A stretch of 64,000 nt of DNA, taken from NCBI GenBank assembly GCA_965200645.1, contig CBDAUN010000003.1, positions 1,302,001 to 1,366,000 on the forward strand, read 5' to 3'. The stretch is from CBDAUN01 sp965200645 (GTDB lineage: Bacteria; Pseudomonadota; Gammaproteobacteria; Arenicellales; JAJDZL01). Position numbers and translations under genes: made by a program. Shown here piece by piece: positions 35,284-44,372 of the stretch; position 1 is the stretch's first letter; every line of letters begins with the position of its first letter. The notes below the pieces were generated by a model. That model saw only the letters and a list, made by a program, of their open reading frames with translations, ran no database searches and was not told the DNA's origin.

Positions 35284-35328
35284 AAATGACTCACCAACTA
35301 AAATTTGTTCAAATTTTAATCTTACAAC

Positions 35329-35973
35329 TTAGGCCCCGTAACGATCCAAATAATTTCGAATTGCAGATTCATATTGCTGTAGTTTGTAATTGCTGGCAAC
35401 GAACTCCAAAATATCGCGAGTAGTTGCCAACGAAAAAATATCTATGCCACATTGAGAGCGAACTTCCTGAACTGCGGAAAACTCAGAATCTACGGCAAGT
35501 TCCAAACGATCCAGCGAAATTATTACTGCTTTGGGATTGCCCCGTTTGGAGCGAATCAATCGCACTGCATTACCCACCGACAACCCTGAGGTAATCACAT
35601 CTTCTACAATGACTACAGTTCCTTGAATAGAAGCACCTACCAACCACCCTGCATCCCCGTGGTCCTTAGCCTCTTTTCTATTAAAAGCGTAAGGGACCTT
35701 TAGTGAGTGATTATTAAAGAGCGCCATAGCCGTCGATACGACCAATGGAATTCCCTTGTAGGCCGGACCAAACAGCATATATTCTCCTTCCATTCTAGCA
35801 GCTATGGATCTAGCGTAAAACTCAGCCAGTTTACTGAGACTGGCGCCATCTGAAAACGATGCAGAATTATAAAAATACGGACTGACTCGACCAGAATTGA
35901 GGGTAAATCTTCCAAACTTCAAAGCACCTCTGTCATAGGCGAAAGACAGAAACTCTTGCTGAAATCTACTCAT
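35329..35973 (-). CDS. pyrE: Orotate phosphoribosyltransferase PyrE
   Basis: PyrE joins orotate with PRPP to make orotidine monophosphate in pyrimidine synthesis. The 214-residue protein has the FTLNSGRVSPYFYNSASF segment, the YMLFGPAYKGIPLV loop and YAFNRKEAKDHGDAG. The PRPP-binding VVIVEDVITSGLSVGNAVRL motif follows near residues 120-140. It appears to lead the pyrE-NDUFA9-like-cca group. An 858-nt gene-free stretch lies upstream. Confidence 0.97.
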   Translation of the reverse strand: MSRFQQEFLSFAYDRGALKFGRFTLNSGRVSPYFYNSASFSDGASLSKLAEFYARSIAARMEGEYMLFGPAYKGIPLVVSTAMALFNNHSLKVPYAFNRKEAKDHGDAGWLVGASIQGTVVIVEDVITSGLSVGNAVRLIRSKRGNPKAVIISLDRLELAVDSEFSAVQEVRSQCGIDIFSLATTRDILEFVASNYKLQQYESAIRNYLDRYGA

Positions 35974-36831
35974 CAGACCGGATTTCTAACCAGAGAGTTT
36001 GAGGTACAAGAATAGCGAAAGAACTGGCTTCATGTTGCAGTAGATTCGCTGTTTTGATAGATAAGGCAAATGAAAAATTCTACTTAATTCAAACTCAAAC
36101 GCCCGTGCACTGAAAATCGAAACAAGGAATTTAAAATTGCCGTTACACGGAATCTACGTGCGCAACACAACTAAGTCAGATTGAATCATCACCCTTCCTT
36201 AAGATCTACGAAGTACTGCATTCAATAGGGCACTATATTGAATTACCGATTATTACGGAATCAGTTTCATCTTCACGATGCAATTGGCTCGAACTTGCTC
36301 CGTGGATTGCAAATTCAATGCGAGGGCAGTTTACTGACTTCGGCCATATCAAATTCGATGTATCCCATTTATACCCGCTTCATAGTTCTTTTGTCCAAAA
36401 TTCCACAGCCAGAAATCTCACTATATGTTCTGCGAATTTTCAATAAAATTTCCGTACATGACTAGTTGAGCGACAGTCTTTGCATTAATCTTGTTTGCAC
36501 AATACCTACTTGAAAGTTTACCCAATTGTGTGAGCCGAGTAGACTCAACTGAGACTTTTTCAGTCGATGCCTCATTGGAAAAATATCAAGACTTAGAGTA
36601 GCGTGTTTTGTAGTAAAGGGATTGTTAAATCTGTTGTGAGTCAAACTACTCACAAACCTTTGGTTGGGTTCTCGTTAGCTTTACACAATGTATTTGTCAC
36701 ATTTAGCCTACCCTTCTGTAATGATTCTCCTTAGATTTAAGACCTCGCCAAATGAACTTTTGCATAGTGTCAATCGAGTCAAGTTGACTAAACCAAGGAT
36801 AGAAACAACAAATCAAAGACATTCTGGATCT
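35974..36831. other. Gene-free stretch between pyrE and the first Rpn copy
   Basis: No credible gene, RNA or insertion sequence is seen. It holds the pyrE upstream region and, at its left end, nothing structured. From 36809 the DNA is the beginning of the duplicated Rpn unit. Short frames here lack start signals and family resemblance. Confidence 0.5.
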
Positions 36832-38436
36832 TTACGAACCCGCTCCGTTCAACTTATGCCGCAGTTCGGAAACATCATCCGGCGACAGACCACTGTGCTT
36901 GACAACAAACGAATCGTCTAAATTGTCGCGAAGTAAACTCTCTGCAATCTCCTGTCTAAATTCCTCTCTACCTTCCTGTATCCCTTTCTGTATTCCTGCC
37001 AGTTCGCCTTCCTGTCTAGCTTCTTGTCTGTCTTGCAGAGTGTAGGCATCTAAAATGGTCATCACTTTTGTCATGATTCTCTTGTCCGGTTCAACATTTA
37101 ACTTTTCTATGTTCATCAGTCGCTCACGACTTCTATAGGTCGGGTCCCGCTGACACACGTATGCCACCATCGAAGTGTACAACGAATTGTAACCCGCCAT
37201 GCCATGTAACTTTTCAGACGCCAGGCGGAGCATCTGGCCCACCACTGCATCATCCAAGTGCCATATATGTGTAAGAATATAGAATACCGAGGCAAACTTC
37301 AAATCCTTTGCTCTCCTTTGAATAGGTTCGTCCATTAAATTGACAAACACCACTCGAAAGTGCAGTGACTTGGCATCGTACTTTCGAAGCTCCTCGGACA
37401 ACAGTTTCAGCGCAACAGGATGCGTGGTATCGAAGTTCCAGTGCTGTTCACCGTGATACACCACTACGGCCATCACCAAGGCTTCGATTTGTGCGTAACT
37501 AACCAGGTGCATATACCGTGCCACCTGAGCCAGCGTTTGGGAGTCCGGATGACTTTTGAATTCATACACGAACTGTACCCGAGGGTCTGCTTCACTGGCC
37601 TGGTTGATCTTCATCGACATCAATCCATCGGGACGAAGTTCCACCTGCCACGCACTGCCTAAGATCTCGGTTTGATAATCAATGTGATCAGTGTCAAGTT
37701 CCGACCGTAATGCACTGGGTAGTGACAGTTCGATCAGTTCTTTGCGAAACTCCGGAAACGACGCTAATACATCTTTGAAAAACAGATCGTGATACGGTAT
37801 CCCCGAAGCAGGGTTGTCGGTTGTGGTTTTAGAACTCATTTTGACCTTCCTAATGGTTTATGGGTACAGTTTGCAATAAAGGGGGTACGTCCAATATGGA
37901 TATTGACCATGCCTGAATTAAGTTGCATGCAACCACTTCGTGTTACTTCCAATATATCTTGCATCCAACCACTTCGTCACTACTTGCTCGAAGTCGAATA
38001 CAACGCAACCCGTGACCACCATGAAGCGATGAACGGGTGCATCCCTGAGCCTGAATGATTGAGCATCAGGTCGACTCAAGAACGGCAATCGTCTAGGTCC
38101 TTCTCAGTGAATTGTTGAGCAATCACTCAGTCAATACACAAGCAAGTCACTTAAGTATTGTAAACCTTTTAATTTGAGTCTATTTTTGAATCAAACGTTC
38201 AATTCACCGAAATAGAACAACTGACTTTCGAATACTGAAGTCAGTTTATTTCTATATTGAAAAAAAACAGTGCCTGACAGTGATTCGAAACGACCAGTGC
38301 ACCCAAATTTCGATATCGATGACCAACTGCCTTATACTTTTTGCTGATTCAACACCTGAATCAAATTCATCTATTCTCTAGTCAATATGCCGCACCAAGC
38401 GACCGTCTACCACCACCATGATGAGCTTCTTTTTCT
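36809..38436. repeat. Duplicated Rpn unit, copy 1
   Basis: This 1.6-kb unit contains the first rpn gene and about 570 nt upstream of it, and matches 38956-40549 with small indels. The match begins around CAAATCAAAGACATTC near 36809. It ends with the first 19 nt of hemJ (ATGATGAGCTTCTTTTTCT, 38418-38436), after which the two copies diverge abruptly. Confidence 0.85.
36832..37839 (-). CDS. Rpn family recombination-promoting nuclease, copy 1
   Basis: The 335-residue protein belongs to the Rpn/PD-(D/E)XK putative transposase family. It opens with PYHDLFFKDVLASFPEFRKE and the nuclease core continues through VELRPDGLMSMKI to the FVYEFKSHPDS motif (about residues 90-102), which supplies the catalytic E and K. 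A helical middle follows, and a variable coil rich in Q, E and G (EARQEGELAGIQKGIQEGRE) is the usual Rpn C-terminal feature. Rpn proteins promote recombination in E. coli; more recent work links some to phage defence. A second copy lies directly downstream of this one in the plus direction. Both copies have intact frames. Confidence 0.88.
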   Translation of the reverse strand: MSSKTTTDNPASGIPYHDLFFKDVLASFPEFRKELIELSLPSALRSELDTDHIDYQTEILGSAWQVELRPDGLMSMKINQASEADPRVQFVYEFKSHPDSQTLAQVARYMHLVSYAQIEALVMAVVVYHGEQHWNFDTTHPVALKLLSEELRKYDAKSLHFRVVFVNLMDEPIQRRAKDLKFASVFYILTHIWHLDDAVVGQMLRLASEKLHGMAGYNSLYTSMVAYVCQRDPTYRSRERLMNIEKLNVEPDKRIMTKVMTILDAYTLQDRQEARQEGELAGIQKGIQEGREEFRQEIAESLLRDNLDDSFVVKHSGLSPDDVSELRHKLNGAGS

Positions 38437-38449
38437 TTTCATATTGTTT

Positions 38450-38515
38450 TTTAAGTTCGGACGTTTTGTTCTGAATTTTCTGACCTCGAAATCTTTTCGG
38501 TCTTTGAAATCAATG
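38450..38515. repeat. Dispersed repeat R, left half, split from its right half
   Basis: TTTAAGTTCGGACGTTTTGTTCTG up to CAATG resembles 53561-53621 at roughly 70 percent by eye. In the other copy the left half runs straight into a right half; here the right half appears only at 38861-38896, about 345 nt further on. Confidence 0.55.
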
Positions 38516-38860
38516 GGTGACCCATTCTGATGGTGCAATACTTACATAATCCTCCAGGTAGTGTTTGAGATCTTTTAGTACCTGGCATTTGACCCAACTT
38601 TCCCTCTTATTCCATATTGGTTCATTCGAACTAAATTTGACTTTAACCGCAACGGCTATCGCGACCGACGAAAGATTGCCCGACATGTCGGTATCGTCAA
38701 AAGCCAAACGCATCTATCGGTGTTGAGGATTAACCTGGGTCTCGGCCCCCTTTGCGCTCCCCAAAGGACGATCGTCTCCAGCGAGTCGTTAGGTCTTCTG
38801 TTTTCTTCCTGGCATCCGAGCGACCCATGTAGTGCTCATTTTGACTTGTGGTTCTTTTAT

Positions 38861-38896
38861 ATCAATGACTCACAAGCGAAAATGTCGGAAGTCAAG
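38861..38896. repeat. Dispersed repeat R, right half
   Basis: ATCAATGACTCACAAGCGAA and the following AATGTCGGAAGTCAAG match AATCAATGATTCAAAAGCGA and AAATATCGAATGTCAAG at 53617-53654 with few changes. In both places the repeat stops at GTCAAGAA and the next DNA is a copied segment. Confidence 0.6.
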
Positions 38897-38955
38897 AAAT
38901 ATGTCTTTGCCTTGCGTCAATCATATCGAGTTAACTACTCGAGGGATAGGCACGG

Positions 38956-40549
38956 CAAATCAAAGACATTCCGGATCTTTAAGAACCAGCTCCGTTCAAC
39001 TTATGCCGCAACTCGGAAACATCATCCAATGACAGGCCACTGTGCTTGACAACAAACGAATCGTCTAAATTGTCGCGAAGTAAACTCTCTGCAAACTCCC
39101 AATTGCGTTCCTGAGTTGCTTCCTGTCTACCTTCCTGTATCCCTTTCTGTATTCCTGCCAGTTCGCCTTCTTGTCTAGCTTCTAGTCTGTCTTGCAGAGT
39201 GTAGGCATCTAAAATGGTCATCACTTTTGTCATGATTCTCTTATCCGGTTCAACATTTAACTTTTCTATGTTCATCAGTCGCTCACGACTTCTATAGGTC
39301 GGATCCCGCTGACACACGTATGCCACCATTGAGGCGTACAACGAATCGTAACCCGCCATGCCATGTAACTTTTCAGACGCCAGACGTAACATCTGGCCCA
39401 CCACTGCATCGTCCAAGTGCCATATATGTGTAAGAATATAGAATACCGAGGCAAACTTCAAATCCTGTGCAACCTTAACCACTGGCTCGTCCATTAAATT
39501 GACAAACACCACTCGAAAGTGCAGTGACTTAACATCGTGCTTACGAAGTTCCTCGGACAACAGTTTCAGCGAGGCGGGATGCGTGGGATCAAACTCCCAG
39601 TTCTGTTCACCGTGATACACCACCACGGCCATCACCAGGGCATCGGTTTGCTCGTAACCGACTCTGTACATATACCTTGCCACCTGATCGATTGTATGGG
39701 AGTCCGGATGACTTTTGAATTCAAACACGAACTGTACCCGAGGGTCTGCTTCACTGGCCTGGTTGATCTTCATCGACATTAGACCATCGGGACGAAGTTC
39801 CACCTGCCAGCCGCTGCCTAGAATCTCGGTTTGGTAGTCAATGTGGTCGGTATCAAGTTCCGACCGTAACGCACTGGGCAGTGACAGTTCGACAAGTTCC
39901 TGGCGTAAGCCGGGAAACGAGGTTAATACATCTTTGAAAAACAGATCGTGATACGGCATCCTCGAAGCAGGGTTGTCGGTTGTGGTTTTAGAACTCAATT
40001 GGACTCTCCTAATAGTTTATGAGTACAGTTTGTAATAAAGGGTATGTCGATGTTGAGGTTGACTATGTCAGACTGAAGACGAAATCAACTACTTCGAAAC
40101 TACTCACACCAAGTCGAATGCAACGCAACCCGTGACCACCATGAAGCGATGAACGGGCACATCCCTGAGCCTGAATGATTGGATGTCAGGTCGACTCAAG
40201 ATCTGCAATCGTGCCGGTCCTTCTCGGTGAATTGTTGAGCAATCACTCAGTCAATGCCAGGTAGCTCACCAACGCAACTTAAGTATTGTAAACCTTTTAA
40301 TTTGACTCTATTTTTGAATCAAACCGTCAATTCACTGAAATAGCACAACTGAGTGTCAAATACTGAAGTCAGTTTATCTCTATAATGAAAAATATTAGTG
40401 TCTGACAGTAACTCGACGTCATCAGTGAACTCAAATCTCACCTTTGATGACTTAAGGCTTCATGCTGTTTGCTGATTGAACACCTGAATCAAATTCATCT
40501 ATTCTCTACACTAAGCGGCCGTATACCACCATGATGAGCTTCTTTTTCT
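38956..40549. repeat. Duplicated Rpn unit, copy 2
   Basis: The second unit runs from CAAATCAAAGACATTC to the first 19 nt of the intact hemJ gene, with rpn copy 2 and its upstream region between. Offset to copy 1 is 2147 nt at the gene end and 2113 nt at the hemJ end, the difference being small indels. The upstream 40000-40530 region keeps the same AT-rich blocks as 37840-38417. Confidence 0.85.
38979..39998 (-). CDS. Rpn family recombination-promoting nuclease, copy 2
   Basis: The 339-residue product has the same plan as copy 1: PYHDLFFKDVLTSFPGLRQE, the nuclease core with FVFEFKSHPDS, and the glutamine-rich coil near the end. Differences from copy 1 are clustered. The region about 100-190 has many (YMYRVGYEQTDALVMAVVVY against YMHLVSYAQIEALVMAVVVY), whereas residues about 195-300 are almost identical. 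The C-terminal coil differs by a 4-residue insertion (QEATQERNWEF). Both frames are open, so both may be functional. The gene lies 532 nt before hemJ on the opposite strand. Confidence 0.88.
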   Translation of the reverse strand: MSSKTTTDNPASRMPYHDLFFKDVLTSFPGLRQELVELSLPSALRSELDTDHIDYQTEILGSGWQVELRPDGLMSMKINQASEADPRVQFVFEFKSHPDSHTIDQVARYMYRVGYEQTDALVMAVVVYHGEQNWEFDPTHPASLKLLSEELRKHDVKSLHFRVVFVNLMDEPVVKVAQDLKFASVFYILTHIWHLDDAVVGQMLRLASEKLHGMAGYDSLYASMVAYVCQRDPTYRSRERLMNIEKLNVEPDKRIMTKVMTILDAYTLQDRLEARQEGELAGIQKGIQEGRQEATQERNWEFAESLLRDNLDDSFVVKHSGLSLDDVSELRHKLNGAGS

Positions 40550-40959
40550 GGACCAAGACCTTGCACATTGTTTTTATAGTGACTTGGTTTGCAGGAATTT
40601 TTTACCTGCCGCGACTATTCGTCTATCACGCACAAGCCGATGACAAAATCAGCCTGGAAAGATTCAAAGTGATGGAGCGAAAGCTCTTTTACGGAATTAC
40701 CACTCCAGGAGCAGTGCTAAGTTTGATTACAGGATTTATGATGATTTGGCAGCTTGGTTGGATAGCACCACCGTGGCTGCTGCTCAAGCTTGTCGCAGTG
40801 CTTATTCTAATCGTATATCACGCGTTTTGTTGGCGTTACCTCAATGCATTCAAGCAGGACAGCAACACTCATTCACATGTGTTTTATCGATGGTTTAACG
40901 AAGCTCCAGTACTGCTACTTGTAGTGATTGCAGCACTGGTCGTTTTTAAACCAATGTGA
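40531..40959 (+). CDS. hemJ: HemJ-type protoporphyrinogen IX oxidase
   Basis: HemJ oxidises protoporphyrinogen IX to protoporphyrin IX in haem synthesis. The 142-residue membrane protein has four hydrophobic spans. It has the histidine in WTKTLHIVFIVTWFAGIFYL, the RLFVYHAQ segment, WLLLKLVAVLILIVYH with the conserved lysine, and RWFNEAPVLLLVVI at the C terminus. The start is ATG-ATG-AGC; either methionine would do. A 19-nt copy of its 5' end sits at 38418-38436, left by the Rpn duplication. Its promoter lies within the 532 nt shared with rpn copy 2. Confidence 0.92.
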   Translation: MMSFFFWTKTLHIVFIVTWFAGIFYLPRLFVYHAQADDKISLERFKVMERKLFYGITTPGAVLSLITGFMMIWQLGWIAPPWLLLKLVAVLILIVYHAFCWRYLNAFKQDSNTHSHVFYRWFNEAPVLLLVVIAALVVFKPM

Positions 40960-40978
40960 CTCTTTGACATTCTAAAAT

Positions 40979-41740
40979 TCACGAAGCCGTACATTGTGCT
41001 GCACCGACAACAGGTCCGGCCACTCTCTTGCTCCGGTCGTATTTTTGCACGATCACCGCACAGCCTTGATTCTGTGCAGGCGAGGCATTGTTGGCAACAA
41101 TGGTGACTGGCTTACCCTTCCATTTACCGACGGATTCCATATTTCGAACGATGTTGAAATTCTCCAACGTCTTTCCCATATTCTCACCTGCTGGAATTTC
41201 GGTTACTTGCTTTACATCAAAGGTTACTAGGTAAATGTCAGCAGATCCTTTAAAGTCTCCCATCACTTCAATTGACACACCACCGTTGTTGGTGATTTCT
41301 GCGTTAACATCAAGCACTAGGTTGGACTCTGAATTCATTTGCTTTTTTGCTTGGCGCTTGTTGCTGCCAACAAAAGCGTATTGCCCATCCACAATCATTT
41401 GCGGGGTATACACACCTTTGCGTCCCTTTAGTCTCAGTCGATTGTAGTCTCGCTGACGTTGGCTAAATTCTTTAGAAGAATACGGGTCTTGCCACTGTCC
41501 GGCAGAACCGTAAACCAGGTTATTCCAGTAATCCACATGAAATTCCAGTGCCAGAATGTCTTTTCGATCAATGGAAATCTCACCAAGAAGCTGCTCCGCA
41601 GGTGGACAAGAGTAGCAACTTTGCGAGGTGAACAACTCCACTACGTGCTTAGGCTTTTCACCCGCAACTACACTCGATGAAAAAATAATTACTATGCATG
41701 CCGTAACAATCAATTGAATTGTTGCTGGAATTCTTTTCAT
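40979..41740 (-). CDS. DUF1223 family secreted protein with a CxxC thioredoxin-like motif
   Basis: The 253-residue protein starts with a signal peptide of about 25 residues (a hydrophobic IQLIVTACIVIIFSSSVVA stretch). It continues VVELFTSQSCYSCPPAEQLL, whose CYSC resembles a thioredoxin-type active site, and LALEFHVDYWNNLVYGSAGQ. YTPQMIVDGQYAFVGSN is also diagnostic of DUF1223. The family is predicted to be periplasmic and redox-active, but the activity has not been established as far as I know. The gene converges on hemJ with a 19-nt gap. Family identity is secure. Confidence 0.9.
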   Translation of the reverse strand: MKRIPATIQLIVTACIVIIFSSSVVAGEKPKHVVELFTSQSCYSCPPAEQLLGEISIDRKDILALEFHVDYWNNLVYGSAGQWQDPYSSKEFSQRQRDYNRLRLKGRKGVYTPQMIVDGQYAFVGSNKRQAKKQMNSESNLVLDVNAEITNNGGVSIEVMGDFKGSADIYLVTFDVKQVTEIPAGENMGKTLENFNIVRNMESVGKWKGKPVTIVANNASPAQNQGCAVIVQKYDRSKRVAGPVVGAAQCTAS

Positions 41741-41980
41741 GGTTTTGCTCCGCTAATTGTTGTTGTGGCAGTTATTATGCAATTGAGACAAACAGCGGTT
41801 CAAATAGTTCTACAAGAGTTTTTCTAATTTTTCCGGAATATCTTCGTGCCAACCTGCAAACCGCTTAAACCAAGAATATACCTAAAACAGCCACAAATCC
41901 TCTCAGATAATGCTGCCGATAAGAACATTTTCTCGCCTATTCACAAACTAACTCGAAATCACAATTTAGCGTTGTAACCT

Positions 41981-42457
41981 GTGTTTAACATCGTCCTCGT
42001 ATCACCGCAAATTCCACCAAACACTGGAAATGTCATTCGTCTGTGTGCAAACACGGGTTGTTCGTTAACATTGATAGAGCCGTTGGGCTTTGAATTAAGC
42101 GACGCAAAACTAAAACGTGCCGGGCTGGATTATCGAAGTTATGCAGATGTTCAAGTATTCAATGCCTTTGAAAACTACCTGCAAGAAGTCAACCCGCTAA
42201 GACTTTTTACATTCTCTAAGTTCCACACCCTCCTTTACACAAAAGTCGAATACCAGCCAGAGGATGTATTGGTTTTTGGCTCTGAAACAACCGGATTGCA
42301 TCCGTCAATCCGAACAAGCGTTCCACCAAACTTTCAGGTGACACTGCCAATGATGCCCAAAAACAGAAGCTTGAACCTCTCCAATACAGTCGCTGTTGCT
42401 GTCTATGAAGCTTGGCGTCAAAACGAATTCGCAAGTGCCAAAGGTCATATTGAATAG
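41981..42457 (+). CDS. trmL: tRNA (cytidine/uridine-34 2'-O)-methyltransferase TrmL
   Basis: TrmL 2'-O-methylates the wobble nucleotide of two leucine tRNAs. The 158-residue SPOUT protein has the motifs NIVLVSPQIPPNTGNVIRLC, LIEPLGFELSDAKLKRAGLD, VLVFGSETTGLHP and the knot-forming RSLNLSNTVAVAVYEAWRQ. The start is GTG at 41981. It stands alone, 175 nt before the amino acid transporter operon. Confidence 0.96.
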   Translation: MFNIVLVSPQIPPNTGNVIRLCANTGCSLTLIEPLGFELSDAKLKRAGLDYRSYADVQVFNAFENYLQEVNPLRLFTFSKFHTLLYTKVEYQPEDVLVFGSETTGLHPSIRTSVPPNFQVTLPMMPKNRSLNLSNTVAVAVYEAWRQNEFASAKGHIE

Positions 42458-42632
42458 TTTGTTGTTTGATGAATTATTCGCACTATTGAATATTAGATAC
42501 AATACTTCTATCTTTCAATCGAAAGCACATCCCAACCTACTCAGTGTCACACTGAAACTCAGATGGGTACGCATCAATTGATTGCATAGTTAACTAAGAA
42601 TAAAAACTCCACTACTTCAATAGGGAAAAAGT

Positions 42633-43463
42633 ATGAAATTAATCAAATCTTTAATTGTAGGACTTGTAGCGCTGGGGGTTTCCTCTGCTGCAATTGCAGA
42701 ACAATGTACGAACGACACTTGGAACAAAGTGATGGAACGAGGCAAACTCGTTGTTGGCGTCAAGGCGGACTATAAACCTTGGGGGTTCCGCGATCCCGAC
42801 GGCAACATCGTTGGCATGGAAATCGACATGGCCGCCAATGTAGCAGAAACCATGGGAGTTGAACTCGAACTCGTAGCCGTGCAATCCTCCAATCGTATGC
42901 AGTTCCTTGAGCAAGGAAAAATTGACCTGATGATCGCCACTATGTCAGACCGAGCAGACCGTCGGGAAATCGTCGGAATTGTCGGGCCAAACTACTACAC
43001 ATCAGGCACCAACGTTCTTTCACCCACAGCACTCGGACTAACTGATTGGGAAGAACTAAGAGGTAAGCCCGTATGCGGTAAGCAAGGCGCATTCTATAAC
43101 CAAATCGTTGAAGAGCGATATGGTGCGGTTGTCACAGCATTTACCGGTAATGCAGAAGCCAAACAGGCACTGCGTGACAAGAAGTGCATCGCCTGGGTGT
43201 ATGACGATAGTTCAATCATGGCCGACCTTTCCTCCGGTGAATGGAATGAATTCGAAATGCCGTTGCAGACCGAGGATGACAATCCTTGGGGATTGGCAGT
43301 ACATAAAAGTGAAGAAAACTGCGTTTTCGGCCGATTCATGTCAGGAATGCAGTACAACTGGCATCGTGATGGCACCTTAATTGAGCTGGAAAAGAAGTGG
43401 GGGATTCAATCCACTCAATTTCTGGCAAATCAATCAGAAAAGTTTTCTGATTGGATCAAGTAA
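42633..43463 (+). CDS. Polar amino acid ABC transporter, periplasmic binding protein
   Basis: The 276-residue protein has a signal peptide of about 22 residues (LIVGLVALGVSSAAIA). It then shows the PAAT binding-protein pattern: GKLVVGVKADYKPWGFRDPD, VGMEIDMAANVAETMGVELE, RMQFLEQGKIDLMIATMSDR and YYTSGTNVL. Two cysteine pairs (C24 and others) may form disulfides in the periplasm. The specific amino acid cannot be told; the cleft pattern suits polar or dicarboxylic amino acids. A strong stem-loop follows in the gap to the first permease. Confidence 0.92.
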   Translation: MKLIKSLIVGLVALGVSSAAIAEQCTNDTWNKVMERGKLVVGVKADYKPWGFRDPDGNIVGMEIDMAANVAETMGVELELVAVQSSNRMQFLEQGKIDLMIATMSDRADRREIVGIVGPNYYTSGTNVLSPTALGLTDWEELRGKPVCGKQGAFYNQIVEERYGAVVTAFTGNAEAKQALRDKKCIAWVYDDSSIMADLSSGEWNEFEMPLQTEDDNPWGLAVHKSEENCVFGRFMSGMQYNWHRDGTLIELEKKWGIQSTQFLANQSEKFSDWIK

Positions 43464-43477
43464 ATTCACACTGTGAA

Positions 43478-43506
43478 GATACGGCTCGGAAATTCCGAGC
43501 CGTATC
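43478..43506 (+). terminator. Strong stem-loop after the binding protein gene
   Basis: GATACGGCTCGGAA and TTCCGAGCCGTATC pair perfectly over 14 bases around one central A, 15 nt past the stop. It has no long T-run, so it is likely a partial terminator or 3'-end stabiliser. It would give more binding protein than permease from one transcript. Confidence 0.65.
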
Positions 43507-43609
43507 ACTTTGGTTCAACAATTAAGCGGTGTTCATCACCCGCCGCTAGTTTGCCAAATCATGCACTTAACAGGCATGGGAAAGATCTTCACAAATATCC
43601 GCAAATGGA

Positions 43610-44365
43610 ATGATTGAAGGCATCCAAGAATTCTTTCGTGCTGTAGCGGAACAGTATCCGACGTGGAACTTTATCTTTTTCTACGAAGAGCGTCAGTGGA
43701 ACAAAGTTGTCAGCGGTTTTGTACTCACAGTTCAACTTGCGATCACCTGTGTCATATTTAGCGTCATTATTGGAATTGTTGGTGCTGCGATGCAGGGTGC
43801 TCACAGCAGATGGATTCGAAGTATCGTTGCCGGTTATATTCAGTTTTTCAGAAATACACCACCCTTTGTACAACTAATATTTTTTTACTTTGCCCTCGGG
43901 CAATTTACGCCAACATACAGTCCGGACGGCTGGCTTGAGCTGCCGATTATTTCCAATGTCGGCTGGGCGATCATCTCCCTGTCATTCTTTGCAGGGGCTT
44001 TTAATGTAGAAATTTTTAGAGCCGGTGTTGAAGCAGTTCCTGAGTCAACCCGGGAAGCTGCCGAATCGCTTTGCTTTAAGCGTCTTCAGACCTACAGATA
44101 TGTGGTTCTGCCATTGGCTTTTCGTGTGTCACTGCCGGCATTGAACAACAATCTTGTTAATTTGGTAAAGACAACTACGCAGGCCTTCGTTATTGCTGTA
44201 CCTGAATTGCTCTATCAGTCCGTAACTATATGGAATGACTTCCCATCCGCCCAAAACCCCATGATGCTGGTTTTGTTTCTATCCTATCTAGGTTTAGTGG
44301 GAATACTGGTAATGGGAATGAATCGTTGGGAATCTGCCATAAAGATCCCAGGGTACGGAGGATGA
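43610..44365 (+). CDS. Polar amino acid ABC transporter permease 1
   Basis: The 251-residue HisM/GlnP-type permease has its first span after VVSGFVLTVQLAITCVIFSV. Next come the periplasmic loop, RNTPPFVQLIFFYFALGQF, and the EAA loop ESTREAAESLCFKRLQTYRY (about residues 145-165), which contacts the ATPase. Five spans are expected. It lies 7 nt before the second permease. The two permeases form a heterodimer, as in glutamate/aspartate and general amino acid transporters. Confidence 0.92.
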   Translation: MIEGIQEFFRAVAEQYPTWNFIFFYEERQWNKVVSGFVLTVQLAITCVIFSVIIGIVGAAMQGAHSRWIRSIVAGYIQFFRNTPPFVQLIFFYFALGQFTPTYSPDGWLELPIISNVGWAIISLSFFAGAFNVEIFRAGVEAVPESTREAAESLCFKRLQTYRYVVLPLAFRVSLPALNNNLVNLVKTTTQAFVIAVPELLYQSVTIWNDFPSAQNPMMLVLFLSYLGLVGILVMGMNRWESAIKIPGYGG

Positions 44366-44372
44366 TTCGGTT

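Noticed and set aside
38510..38713. 67-codon minus-strand frame between the Rpn copies
   Set aside because: Composition is plausible but there is no ribosome-binding site or known relative; kept only as part of the segment splitting repeat R.
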